Below, piece by piece: positions 43,655-52,671 of a stretch of 64,000 bases of DNA. The notes beneath the pieces were generated by a model. That model did no database searches. It saw only the letters and a list, made by a program, of their open reading frames with translations, and was not told where the DNA came from. The stretch's first letter is position 1. Every line of letters begins with the position of its first letter. The translations under genes and the position numbers were made by a program. The DNA comes from Planctomycetaceae bacterium (GTDB lineage: Bacteria > Planctomycetota > Planctomycetia > Pirellulales > Pirellulaceae), in contig JAIYDN010000019.1 of the NCBI GenBank assembly GCA_027487485.1, positions 62,001-126,000 on the forward strand, read 5' to 3'.

Positions 43655-46600
43655 CTAGGTCCGAAGCAACGCGATCAGATCTTCGGTGGACAGCTTCGCA
43701 GCAGAATGGGTACCATCCAAAATGCCGGCGACCAAATCTCGTTTGGTATCGTGCAATCGCAAGATCTCTTCTTCGATCGTATTCTGAGCAACGATGCGAT
43801 AAACCATCACAGGCTTTTCTTGGCCAATACGATGAGCTCGATCGGTTGCCTGATCTTCCACCGCAGGATTCCACCAAGGATCCATGTGAATCACATAATC
43901 GGCTGCGGTCAAGTTAAGCCCCGTACCACCTGCTTTCAGCGAAATCAAAAAGGCAGTCGCATCGCCATTCTGAAAGACATCGACTTGCTTCTGACGCTCT
44001 TCCGGTAGTGTGGAACCATCCAAGTATTGATAGGTTATCTTTTCTTTATCCATCATTTCACGAATCAGCGTCAGGTGCTTCACGAACTGACTGAAAATCA
44101 AAACGCGATGCCCTTCTTCTCGAAGCTGCAATAACGTTTCATGCAACTGAGTTAGTTTGGCAGACCCTTCGGTCCATGTATCGTGCACCATTCTGGGATG
44201 GCATGCAATTTGTCGTAACCGTGTCAACAGAGCCAAGATACGGAATCGCTGATCTTGAACCTCAGGCAACTTTGCAATGGCATCCACTTCTCCGAGAGCG
44301 GAAATCCGAACAGAATCGTAAATGGCTCGTTCTGCGGCAGATAGCTCCACATAGAGATTCATTTCCGTTCGCGGAGGCAAGTCCTTAAGAACCTCCCCTT
44401 TGGTGCGACGCAGAATGAATGGGGTCAGACGATTTCGAAGAGCCGTTCTTCGATCATCATCATTTTCCTTCTCGATCGGGGCGGCGAATCGATTGCGAAA
44501 CTGATCCCAGCCCCCCAAGACTCCTGGCGAAACGACATGAAACAAGCTCCAAAGCTCCCCTAAATGGTTTTCAACCGGTGTGCCTGTTAACGCGACCGTC
44601 CATTTCGAAGGAATGGTCGCGATAGCCATCGAGGTTTTGCTACGGCTGTTCTTGATCGCCTGCGCTTCGTCCAGAACCATGGTGGTCCAATTTACCTTCG
44701 CCAATCGATCGGAATCCCGAAGAGCCAGCCCGTAGCTACAAACGACCACTTGGTAGGGGCCGACCGAATCGAGAAACTCCGCACGATCCGTTTCGCGATA
44801 GAGCGTACCAGTCAGCTCGGGCGCAAACTTCTCTATTTCACGCATCCAATTGAAGCAAACCGAGGTAGGGGCGATCACCAACGTTGGCCCCTCCGATGCT
44901 CGATCTAGCACTGCAGCAAGCGTCTGAACGGTTTTCCCCAGTCCCATATCATCAGCGAGAACTCCACCCACGCCCCACTCGGCTAGCCGCCGCAGCCATT
45001 TAAAACCTTCGATTTGGTAATCTCGCAGCGTCGCCTTCAGGCCCTTAGGCAATGTTGGCTCCAACTTCTCAGCGCGATCCAGCCGCAGCAAACATTCATT
45101 CCATGCTTTGCTTGAATCCACTTGGATATGCTGCTGCAAGTCGCGAAGGGCATGCGCTGACGTACGATCAAATCGCAAAGCGCCTCGTTCTTGATTGATC
45201 GAATCATCGAGCTTTCTGAGACTGCTGCGCAGTTGATCGGATATCTTTGCCCATCCTGAATCGCCGATCCGCACGAACTCGCCACGCACCTCGGAAGCGC
45301 TGGATTCACGTAGTCCTTGAATGAGCGATGCGATATCAATTGTCTGGTCACCCAACTTGCATTCACCTGTCAGACTAAACCAGTCTCTCTTTTGTGCGAT
45401 CCCAACTCGAACATTGCTGGAAGATACGGTCCCAATGAACTTCAATGGCTGTTCTGAAGCCTTGTCCCATGAAACCTCCAAATCGGTGCAACTCGATTGG
45501 AGACGATCAATCAAATTCATCCCACGTTCGAACCCCTGCAAAGTCCCATCCGTGCTACCGAGGTCGAGATCAAGACGCTCTTGAACGTCCCTCAGCAAAC
45601 GATCCTCCGCGACCACATCGCGATGAAATTGCACGTCCTTACCATCTTGCACGCCAACGTGAATCAGGATCCCTTGCCCGGGCTTAAAGAGTTTGCCTCG
45701 TGAATCGCGCACCCGAACACCATAGTCTAAAGCTCCATCCTTTCTTGAACGCAGAATAAGAACAGGGGTTACGGCCTCCGTCACGCAGACGCCCCCCATG
45801 GACTCGGGAAGACGCAGACTCATTGAGCCCTGCATCTTCTTGACTCTCTCTTCCAGTTGCTTTTCGTAAGCGATATCGATAGGGTCCGCATTCATCAATT
45901 GCCGAATCAAGAGACTCTCCGAACGATTGCTCTTCCGCACTCCAACTTGCTTGGTTTCTTCGTTGATTTGGATAACGGCATCTTCTGAAACCAGCAGCTT
46001 AAAACGGGTGCTTTTGGCATCTTGGGCGATAAACTCATAAGCCCCATTGAGAAGCTTCAAGGTAAGAATCGCATCTGCCCGACAAACCGTCGCGGGGACT
46101 CCTTCCAAGTAGACGTTCGGTTCCCCAATAAGCTGTTCTAACGCATCTTCAAGTCGAAGAGTGTACGTCTCTGAATAACGATCTGAATGGATCGATATTT
46201 TTTGTCTTACACGTCGATCAGCATCGGACAGGAGAAGATGTTCTTGAAAGAGACTGGATAACTTTCCTTTTTTCCCTTTTCCAAATCCGCCACGCTTTAG
46301 GGTTGGCTGAACCAGAAGATCAATCCCATAGTCCTGTTGGAAAGTGCGAATGTTCCAGGCAACCCTACAGACCTCGTTTTCAACGACCGGAGCCAATTCC
46401 TCGAAGTTGTCGGATTGATCAGCTTGATTCAAAAGGGAGGAAATCATAGCCAGCGTTTCCTTCGAATTATCGAAACGAAAGATCGACATGTCGGGATTCT
46501 TCGTCGAAAAATCTCCGTCGTTGATGCGTTTCGAGAGGTCGGATTTTGGATCGGAAAGCAATCCGATAATGCCATGGACTAACCGATAACTATGCTCACA

Positions 46601-47023
46601 TTCGTCCTTCCCTTTGGATAAGCGACAACTACAGCCAACCCTCGGTTCTTCATCTGTGATTCGAGCAAAGAGGTGAAGTTCTTCTGATCCCTGCATACGG
46701 CGAGCCGCGATCATCCCTTCGCGCCCTATATAGTTAATCTGGAATTGCTCCCTAGACGCAGGATGGTGACGCTGAACGCGATAGGAAAAGAACTCCTCGA
46801 GTTCTTCAAACAAGCTGAGCCATCTCTTGCTCTCTGCTTTTTTGCTCTTCGGTACTGGCTTATCGCTGGAGTTCTTGGTCGATGCCCCCGCAGGCCGAAA
46901 CGCGTTGAAAGGAAAGGGCAATTTGGAACCGCTTGACTCTTGTTCTACTTCACCTTCCATGATGGACCGAGCGAGTTTCTCTGCAGACATTTGCTTATCG
47001 GCTCGATCTCTCCAAGAGGCCAT
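43655..47023 (-). CDS. SWIM zinc-finger SNF2-family helicase/ATPase
   Basis: A 1122-residue protein. A SWIM-type zinc finger lies near residue 135 (CSCRLSKGKDECEHSY, CxCx(n)CxH). Following regions read MNLIDRLQSSCTDLE and GLKATLRDYQIEGFKWLRRL. The SNF2 motor has LADDMGLGKTVQT (I), TLVIAPTSVCFNW (Ia), LDEAQ (II), ALTGTPVENHLGELWSLF (III), LISLKAGGTGLNLTAADYV (V) and DRAHRIGQEKPVMVYRI (VI). It should remodel protein-DNA complexes using ATP; the target is unknown. The start is set at ATG 47023 (MASWRDRADK), with GAAGGAACG upstream; a longer frame to 47128 has no good support. Confidence 0.9.
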   Translation of the reverse strand: MASWRDRADKQMSAEKLARSIMEGEVEQESSGSKLPFPFNAFRPAGASTKNSSDKPVPKSKKAESKRWLSLFEELEEFFSYRVQRHHPASREQFQINYIGREGMIAARRMQGSEELHLFARITDEEPRVGCSCRLSKGKDECEHSYRLVHGIIGLLSDPKSDLSKRINDGDFSTKNPDMSIFRFDNSKETLAMISSLLNQADQSDNFEELAPVVENEVCRVAWNIRTFQQDYGIDLLVQPTLKRGGFGKGKKGKLSSLFQEHLLLSDADRRVRQKISIHSDRYSETYTLRLEDALEQLIGEPNVYLEGVPATVCRADAILTLKLLNGAYEFIAQDAKSTRFKLLVSEDAVIQINEETKQVGVRKSNRSESLLIRQLMNADPIDIAYEKQLEERVKKMQGSMSLRLPESMGGVCVTEAVTPVLILRSRKDGALDYGVRVRDSRGKLFKPGQGILIHVGVQDGKDVQFHRDVVAEDRLLRDVQERLDLDLGSTDGTLQGFERGMNLIDRLQSSCTDLEVSWDKASEQPLKFIGTVSSSNVRVGIAQKRDWFSLTGECKLGDQTIDIASLIQGLRESSASEVRGEFVRIGDSGWAKISDQLRSSLRKLDDSINQERGALRFDRTSAHALRDLQQHIQVDSSKAWNECLLRLDRAEKLEPTLPKGLKATLRDYQIEGFKWLRRLAEWGVGGVLADDMGLGKTVQTLAAVLDRASEGPTLVIAPTSVCFNWMREIEKFAPELTGTLYRETDRAEFLDSVGPYQVVVCSYGLALRDSDRLAKVNWTTMVLDEAQAIKNSRSKTSMAIATIPSKWTVALTGTPVENHLGELWSLFHVVSPGVLGGWDQFRNRFAAPIEKENDDDRRTALRNRLTPFILRRTKGEVLKDLPPRTEMNLYVELSAAERAIYDSVRISALGEVDAIAKLPEVQDQRFRILALLTRLRQIACHPRMVHDTWTEGSAKLTQLHETLLQLREEGHRVLIFSQFVKHLTLIREMMDKEKITYQYLDGSTLPEERQKQVDVFQNGDATAFLISLKAGGTGLNLTAADYVIHMDPWWNPAVEDQATDRAHRIGQEKPVMVYRIVAQNTIEEEILRLHDTKRDLVAGILDGTHSAAKLSTEDLIALLRT

Positions 47024-47283
47024 ACCATCGTTCCTTCCATGAAAAATTCCAGATTTTGAGTCGCAGCAGAGCGGGGGAGGATAATCCCACCAACAGTCTA
47101 CCCGACAACCCTCTTGCCGGCGAGTCAAGCGAGAACCATGTCCCCCCCCTTTACGTTTGCATGATTATGCAGATGTAGGCTTGAGGAAAACCGAGTGCCT
47201 TGGGCTATGATAGGCGTCTATGGCTTTTCGCATTCTAGGAACCCTATTTTTGTCTCAATACCTTTTGACACGAACTCGCAATC

Positions 47284-48003
47284 ATGTTTTCGACAACGCG
47301 ATGGACAATCATTCATCAAGCCGCGCAGAATGACTCCGGCCCAGGACGAGTCGCGTGGGCCCAACTAGCCGAAAAATACTGGAATCCCCTCTACTTTTTC
47401 GCCAGACAACACGGGCTCGGAGCTCAAGATGCTGAAGATGCAACTCAAGAATTCTTGATGCGACTGATCGAAGGAGAGCTCTTGAGTTCAGCGGATCCAG
47501 CTCTTGGGCGATTTCGCAATTATCTTCTCACCGCGTGGAAGCGATTCCTCATTGACCGGCATCGTTCTGAGAACCGAATCCGCCGTGGAGGCTCGATCCA
47601 ACATTTCGCCATTCATACAGATCGCGGCGAAGAGCGAATGCTCAATGTTGTTTCTAAAAATACAGCCCCCGAAGATGCGTTCGCTCGAGGCTGGGCTTCG
47701 GCAATCATTGATGAGGCCCGAAGCCGCCTTCGTTCTAACTACACTTCGTCGGGGCGATACCCAATATACGATCGATTAATACCATTGCTTACCCAAACGG
47801 TTACATCGCAGCAATACGACCAGATTGCAAGGGAGCTGCAGGTCTCACCGGGCTCTGCCAAGGTTGCCATGCATCGGATTCGGGAGCGTTTTGGTGAAAC
47901 TTTGCGTGAAGTGGTTGCAGAAACCGTCGACGATCCGTCCGACATAGGGTCCGAACTAAATGATCTGCTGACCATTCTAAGCCAGCCGGGGTGCCAGATC
48001 TAA
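47284..48003 (+). CDS. ECF-family RNA polymerase sigma factor (planctomycete kinase-associated type)
   Basis: A 239-residue protein starting MFSTTRWTIIHQAAQ, the N-terminal tag of the planctomycete ECF sigma class that sits beside Ser/Thr kinases. Region 2 shows FFARQHGLGAQDAEDATQEF and YLLTAWKRFLIDRHRSENR. Region 4 is TSQQYDQIARELQVSPGSAKVAMHRIRERFG, a helix-turn-helix that reads the -35 element. No anti-sigma gene is adjacent; the kinase gene follows 96 bases later, so control by phosphorylation is likely but unproven. A start with its own promoter is expected in 47024-47283. Confidence 0.9.
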   Translation: MFSTTRWTIIHQAAQNDSGPGRVAWAQLAEKYWNPLYFFARQHGLGAQDAEDATQEFLMRLIEGELLSSADPALGRFRNYLLTAWKRFLIDRHRSENRIRRGGSIQHFAIHTDRGEERMLNVVSKNTAPEDAFARGWASAIIDEARSRLRSNYTSSGRYPIYDRLIPLLTQTVTSQQYDQIARELQVSPGSAKVAMHRIRERFGETLREVVAETVDDPSDIGSELNDLLTILSQPGCQI

Positions 48004-48099
48004 TTTCCTGGAATTTCACGCAACACCTGTAACCGCTGCTTTTTTTTGTCGAATGTAATGTTGCAACCGAAAGCCCAAGCCTAATCATTCGAGAAAAAC

Positions 48100-50637
48100 A
48101 TGACCAACTGCGACCATTGCCAATCATCGTTGGGTATCGACGGAATCTGCCACCTCTGCGCACTGCGGTTGGCAACTTCCGTCCCCCCAGGCGTTTCGGA
48201 AACTCAATTTGTCGATCAATCGTCCTTTTCGACTCCGATACCCACCCCCGAAGAACTCGCGAGTCAGTTTCCAAACCTAGAAATCAAACGCCTGATTGGG
48301 CATGGTGGAATGGGTGCCATTTTCCAAGCGAGGCAGACATCGCTGGACCGTGACGTGGCAATTAAGATCATCCACCGCGATATTTCGAGCAACCCCGCAT
48401 TTATAGAGCGATTCGAACGAGAGGCTCGAGCCTTAGCGAAACTGTCGCATCCCCACATCGTCACTATTTTTGATTACGGACGAACCACGGATGGGCTCGC
48501 GTTCTTAGTGATGGAATACGTGGAGGGAGCCAATCTGCGACAAGCGATCGATTCTATGCCCATTGAACCGGCCGAAGCGATCGAAACGATCTCCAAGATG
48601 TGTCAAGCATTGCACTATGCACACAGCAAAGGAGTTGTCCATCGCGACATCAAACCCGAAAACATTCTTTTAGGTGAAGATGGTTCCGTGAAAATTGCTG
48701 ACTTTGGAATCGCCAAAATTGCAGACCCCAATGTCAGGTCCCAAATCACCCGTACCAGACAAGTCCTTGGAACTCCTCAATACCTTGCTCCGGAACAAAT
48801 AGAATCCCCGAACGAAGTAGACCATCGGGTCGACATCTTCTCGTTAGGAGTGGTATTCTACGAACTGTTGACACACCAGCTTCCACTCGGACATTTCGAT
48901 CCACCAAGCGTAGTCGATCCTCGAATCGACCCACGGATCGACGCTGTTGTATTGAGAACACTCAGTCGAAAGCCTTCACAGCGGTACCAGGATGCAAATC
49001 AGATTCTAACAGCGCTCCAGCAGTTGCAAGAATTGACGCACCGCCCGTCAATTACAAGTAACTCTCCGACTTTCGGCCCGAGCATGCCAGTTCCAAGGTA
49101 TTCGATTCCATTCGAATGCCAAGCTCTTGGCGGTTTTGGCAAAACGCGAGGCATCGTCCACTTCCACGTCAATGAGTTGCGGATTGAATACCGCACGCTG
49201 CTGCTCGAGCTGATCAAGCTCGACCTGACTGAACTTCGAATTCCCATTCAGCATTTGACGCGTCTTTCGCTTCGGAAGTCGAACTTTAGCAATTTTTTGG
49301 TACTTGCAGTCGATTCGCTCAAGCTGCTTGGCTCCTTCCCGACGTCGGAATCTGGTGTCATCGAGTTGAAGATCAAGTCGCGAGACCGCGAACATACGGA
49401 ACAGATGATTCGTTCCATTGCTGCCTTGGCGCAATCTAGTTCGAAGCCTTTGGTTGCATCCAATTCATTGGGTCGCCCGGTCAACCTCAGCCTAGCCATG
49501 CTTCTGGTGCTACTCGGAATTCTGAATGCGGGTGTACTCGCCATCACGGAAGTGGTTTTAGCTAATGAGACAAGCGGAACATTGCATGTCGCTTTGACTA
49601 TCGCCACCGCAATACTGCTTGGACCGATCGCCCTTTTTCAGATTGTTGGAGGGTTGCTCCACGGATGGCTTGGCGAACGCTCCTTTACGGCTGCTGCTGC
49701 ATCTGCATCTATGATTCCGATCACTCCCGTTTGCCTTCTTGGAATTCCTATCGGAGCTTGGGCATTACGATGGCTAAACGGTGAACCAGTCCCCGCGATA
49801 TTCGGAAAGCCAAGTAACACAACACAACCAGCGTTCGGTTTAGCCACAAGAATTTTCCTTCGCGAAAGTCGCAATGCACGACTGTATTCCATCCTCGAAT
49901 CAATCGGTTGCTCAGCAGCGATTGCTTTCGGTGCGGCATTCTATTTCGGTTGTTATCCATCGACAATGTACTTTCGAATCGTCGACGACCAAGTAGATAC
50001 GCAAGCTATGCGCGAGGCCATCAAAAACCGAATCGGGTTAACTAGCTCCGAAGTCAACGTGACATCCTCGTCAAGACTCACTATTCGCGCTTGGCAATTC
50101 CAAAGAAAATCGATCATCAAACAGCTCGCGATTCAAACCTCTCCAGAAATTGGTACTCTCATGGCGGCAACCAATGAAGCGGACACCAGCGATCAAGTGA
50201 TTGTACCAACCGATCTCGCTGCAGCTCTTGTTCCTACGGCAACAACGGTTTCAGACAACGACGAAGACCATGACAAGCAATCAGACGCTGCCCTACGTTG
50301 GAAAATGGACGGCTTGGCAAGGCTGATGTCATCGCATGCGAGAAAGCTAACTGTCAAATCCAACCAGCGATCGAGCGGACAGAATCAAACCATGATGGAG
50401 ATCGCGTGGAGCGACTCAGGTCGTGACACATTTGCAAAGGCGTCAGGCAGCGATCCCACGCGGAGAGTCGGGCTGAAATTCGGCAGTGTCCTGGAAGGCG
50501 TTGCTATCTCGGAGCTTGACTCCGTGCGTGGAATCGAATTTCAATTGAGTTCGCAATCAAATCTCTCCAACGAATCCATCGCTGCCGCTATTCGCGGCCC
50601 TGATCTTCCGAGCGCTCTGGAGCTGATCGAGCAATAG
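48100..50637 (+). CDS. Membrane serine/threonine protein kinase with N-terminal zinc ribbon
   Basis: An 845-residue protein. CDHC and CHLC (residues 4-7 and 17-20) form a zinc-ribbon-like N-terminus. The Hanks-type kinase domain spans about 60-320: GHGGMG (67-72), Lys89 in VAIKI, HRDIKPEN (181-188), DFG (201-203) and TPQYLAPEQ. The remainder has about four transmembrane segments (LAMLLVLLGILNAGVLAITE, IATAILLGPIALFQIVGGLL, ASMIPITPVCLLGIPIGAWA, CSAAIAFGAAFYFGCY) and a large C-terminal region of no recognised family that may sense signals. With the preceding sigma factor it forms an ECF-kinase pair. Confidence 0.9.
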   Translation: MTNCDHCQSSLGIDGICHLCALRLATSVPPGVSETQFVDQSSFSTPIPTPEELASQFPNLEIKRLIGHGGMGAIFQARQTSLDRDVAIKIIHRDISSNPAFIERFEREARALAKLSHPHIVTIFDYGRTTDGLAFLVMEYVEGANLRQAIDSMPIEPAEAIETISKMCQALHYAHSKGVVHRDIKPENILLGEDGSVKIADFGIAKIADPNVRSQITRTRQVLGTPQYLAPEQIESPNEVDHRVDIFSLGVVFYELLTHQLPLGHFDPPSVVDPRIDPRIDAVVLRTLSRKPSQRYQDANQILTALQQLQELTHRPSITSNSPTFGPSMPVPRYSIPFECQALGGFGKTRGIVHFHVNELRIEYRTLLLELIKLDLTELRIPIQHLTRLSLRKSNFSNFLVLAVDSLKLLGSFPTSESGVIELKIKSRDREHTEQMIRSIAALAQSSSKPLVASNSLGRPVNLSLAMLLVLLGILNAGVLAITEVVLANETSGTLHVALTIATAILLGPIALFQIVGGLLHGWLGERSFTAAAASASMIPITPVCLLGIPIGAWALRWLNGEPVPAIFGKPSNTTQPAFGLATRIFLRESRNARLYSILESIGCSAAIAFGAAFYFGCYPSTMYFRIVDDQVDTQAMREAIKNRIGLTSSEVNVTSSSRLTIRAWQFQRKSIIKQLAIQTSPEIGTLMAATNEADTSDQVIVPTDLAAALVPTATTVSDNDEDHDKQSDAALRWKMDGLARLMSSHARKLTVKSNQRSSGQNQTMMEIAWSDSGRDTFAKASGSDPTRRVGLKFGSVLEGVAISELDSVRGIEFQLSSQSNLSNESIAAAIRGPDLPSALELIEQ

Positions 50638-50683
50638 AACCAAAGTCATCCATAGTTGGATTCAGTCGGTATGCAATCAGCCT

Positions 50684-50932
50684 CTATGACTTCACGACGA
50701 AGCGCTTACCACTAAATTCAACCACATCATTGGGGACAAGCTTACGCCGACGCCGTGTTTCGATTTGACCGTTGACTTTCACCTCGCTACCCTGAATTCC
50801 ATGCTTGGCCTGCCCACCCGTTTCGAACATTCCCATGGTTTGCAAAAAATGGTCCAACCGCAGAGGTTCTGGAGCCAACAATGGCTCCGCGGCCGCTTCG
50901 GCGCTGGACTCTGAAACATCTTCTTGAGACAT
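50684..50932 (-). CDS. S4-domain RNA-binding protein (YbcJ-like)
   Basis: An 82-residue protein. The S4 fold begins LRLDHFLQTMGMFETGGQAKH and continues SEVKVNGQIETRRRRKLVPND to VVEFSGKRFVV, the compact RNA-binding module of YbcJ-like proteins. The N-terminal 24 residues are acidic and Ala-rich. The start is ATG 50932 (MSQEDVSESS); a longer frame up to 50995 adds a segment with no domain. Probably binds structured RNA such as rRNA; the target is unknown. It is convergent with the kinase gene. Confidence 0.8.
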   Translation of the reverse strand: MSQEDVSESSAEAAAEPLLAPEPLRLDHFLQTMGMFETGGQAKHGIQGSEVKVNGQIETRRRRKLVPNDVVEFSGKRFVVKS

Positions 50933-51027
50933 AATCGCGTTTTTGCTTTTCGAAATGTGGATCGCACCTGATGGGGTGCATAACAATGGGATCAACCTAT
51001 CTAAGCTTAATCGGAGCTAGCCAAAAT

Positions 51028-51048
51028 AGGAATTGTGTTATAATTCCT
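51028..51048. promoter_or_regulatory. Inverted repeat covering a TATAAT-like box upstream of the parvulin gene
   Basis: AGGAATT (51028-51034) and AATTCCT (51042-51048) are perfect arms, and TATAAT (51039-51044) lies inside. No good -35 box is at the right distance, so the promoter role is a guess. The site is about 100 bases upstream of the GTG at 51148. Confidence 0.3.
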
Positions 51049-51147
51049 GAACGAATTTCTACAATCCATAAGGAGTGGTCGCCACGCAAGCCCCAAGGGG
51101 CTCATCGCGAACCTTTCCATTGTCACCAACCTACGCAAAGTTAAAAC

Positions 51148-51729
51148 GTGAAAAAGCTCCTACTTGTTTTCTCGCTCCCCTTCGTCGTTTTGGGATTTGC
51201 GGGCTGCGAAGCCACCAACTCCAAACCAACCGCTCCAGCTACTAGCGCACCAAGTTCAACCGAAACAGTGCAGAAGTCGGATGAGTCCTCTGCAACAAAC
51301 ACGGCCCTGCCCGACGCCTCAACAACCGCTGCTGCACCCACAGAAGTAAAGGTCAAACAGCCAGAACCATCGCACATCACAGTGCAACATTGTTTGATCG
51401 GATTCAAAGGCTCCGTACCTGGCAAACCTATCAGCCGAACCAAAGAAGAAGCCAAAGAACTCGCCACGAAACTTCTGGAGGAACTCAAAGCCGGCGCGGA
51501 CTTTGACGATGTCATTCGAAAAAATACGGACGACTCCCCGCCAGGCATTTACAAGATGGCAAACTTTGGCATTTCACCAAACGCGAGCGAACAGGTTTTC
51601 GCTCGCGGTGAAATGGTTCCAGCTTTTGGAAACACAGGATTTCCTCTCCAAGTTGGCGAGTACGGACTTGCCGAATTCGACTCCAAGAAAAGCCCCTACG
51701 GGTGGCATATCGTCAAACGTGTGGAATAG
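51148..51729 (+). CDS. Parvulin-type peptidyl-prolyl isomerase lipoprotein
   Basis: A 193-residue protein starting at GTG 51148. The signal sequence KKLLLVFSLPFVVLGFAGC contains a lipobox (GFAG-C, Cys20), so it is probably a lipoprotein. A Thr/Ser/Pro/Ala-rich linker (residues 24-65) leads to the parvulin domain: ITVQHCLIGFKGS, TKEEAKELATKLLEELKAG, VFARGEMVPAFGNTGFPLQV and SPYGWHIVKRVE, all standard PpiC-family landmarks. It should speed proline isomerisation in exported proteins. There is a long 5' leader from 51000. Its gene is convergent with the exbD pair. Confidence 0.88.
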   Translation: MKKLLLVFSLPFVVLGFAGCEATNSKPTAPATSAPSSTETVQKSDESSATNTALPDASTTAAAPTEVKVKQPEPSHITVQHCLIGFKGSVPGKPISRTKEEAKELATKLLEELKAGADFDDVIRKNTDDSPPGIYKMANFGISPNASEQVFARGEMVPAFGNTGFPLQVGEYGLAEFDSKKSPYGWHIVKRVE

Positions 51730-51755
51730 TTTTCTCCACGCGAAATCGATCCAAG

Positions 51756-52226
51756 CTACCGCGCGACTAGAAAAACAGCGGTAGCGCCATTCAAACGTAC
51801 CATATCGTAAACTCGGATCGCCTCGCCCGACGGGACCCGATCGGCTGGATCAATCACAATCGGTACATCCAATCGGACTTTCAAAATGGCCTTCAGTCTC
51901 GCTTCGAGCGTTTGGTAGCTGTCAACCGGTTCGCTATTCACCACGTAACGAACCGTCTGTGCAGCGGCGTTCCCTGAGGGCAGTTGAATCTCAACTACCA
52001 CATCACTCAGATCCGTTGTTGGCGAATCAAGCTGAGGATTGGAGTCGGTTCCCTTTGATTTTTGATCAGGGGCTGACGCCACTGCGCTCGGAAGCGTTTT
52101 CTCCAACTTCTGAAACGAGGATGCCGTAAGAAAAAAGATCAGCAACAGAAACACAACATCAATCATGGGTGTCATCACACTGTCGACCGAAGTTCGACTG
52201 GACCGATTGGAATAGGTGGATTTCAT
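51756..52226 (-). CDS. ExbD/TolR-family protein, copy 2
   Basis: A 156-residue protein with one N-terminal membrane helix after SVDSVMTPMIDVVFLLLIFFL, where the conserved Asp of the proton path is kept (MIDVVFLL). The C-terminal periplasmic domain follows (RYVVNSEPVDSYQTLEARLK, VPIVIDPADRVPSGEAIRVY). Its ATG overlaps the TGA of the upstream exbD by four bases (52223-52226). ExbD works with an ExbB motor protein, which is absent from this window. Confidence 0.85.
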   Translation of the reverse strand: MKSTYSNRSSRTSVDSVMTPMIDVVFLLLIFFLTASSFQKLEKTLPSAVASAPDQKSKGTDSNPQLDSPTTDLSDVVVEIQLPSGNAAAQTVRYVVNSEPVDSYQTLEARLKAILKVRLDVPIVIDPADRVPSGEAIRVYDMVRLNGATAVFLVAR

Positions 52227-52645
52227 GATGCAGGCTCGTCATACACAGCAAAAACAACATCCGTAATTCCCGCGATGACACAAATCTTCAGTAGCGACGC
52301 GACATGGGAATAATCCGTTCGACGGTCGGTGCGAATCCGAACTCGGATCGCACCCCCTTCCGCATTCATTCTACTCAAAAGCCCGCGCCGCACCTGATCC
52401 AGCGGGATGGTCTGGCCATTCAACTGATATTCTCCCGAAGCTAAGACCTGAACCGTTGCAGTTGCCTTCTCAGAAAAATCGGGGGCTCCCGCAGATGCAA
52501 TCGGCAAATCAAGAGGCACAAATGTTTCTTGTTTCGCTAAGTGACTGCTCACCAGAAAAAAGATGATCAACAAGAAGGTGACGTCGATCATAGGCGTCAT
52601 GTTGATATTGACGCTTTGGGTTCCTCGGTAATTAGGAATTCGCAC
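52223..52645 (-). CDS. ExbD/TolR-family protein, copy 1
   Basis: A 140-residue protein. SVNINMTPMIDVTFLLIIFFLV is the N-terminal membrane helix with the proton-path Asp, and the periplasmic part reads LASGEYQLNGQTIPLDQVRRGL then VRIRTDRRTDYSHVASLLKIC. Both ExbD copies keep TPMIDV, so both are expected to be active. It lies 26 bases after the LptF/G permease gene on the same strand. Confidence 0.86.
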   Translation of the reverse strand: MRIPNYRGTQSVNINMTPMIDVTFLLIIFFLVSSHLAKQETFVPLDLPIASAGAPDFSEKATATVQVLASGEYQLNGQTIPLDQVRRGLLSRMNAEGGAIRVRIRTDRRTDYSHVASLLKICVIAGITDVVFAVYDEPAS

Positions 52646-52671
52646 GACAAATCTCTAGCTGTTCTAAGCCT

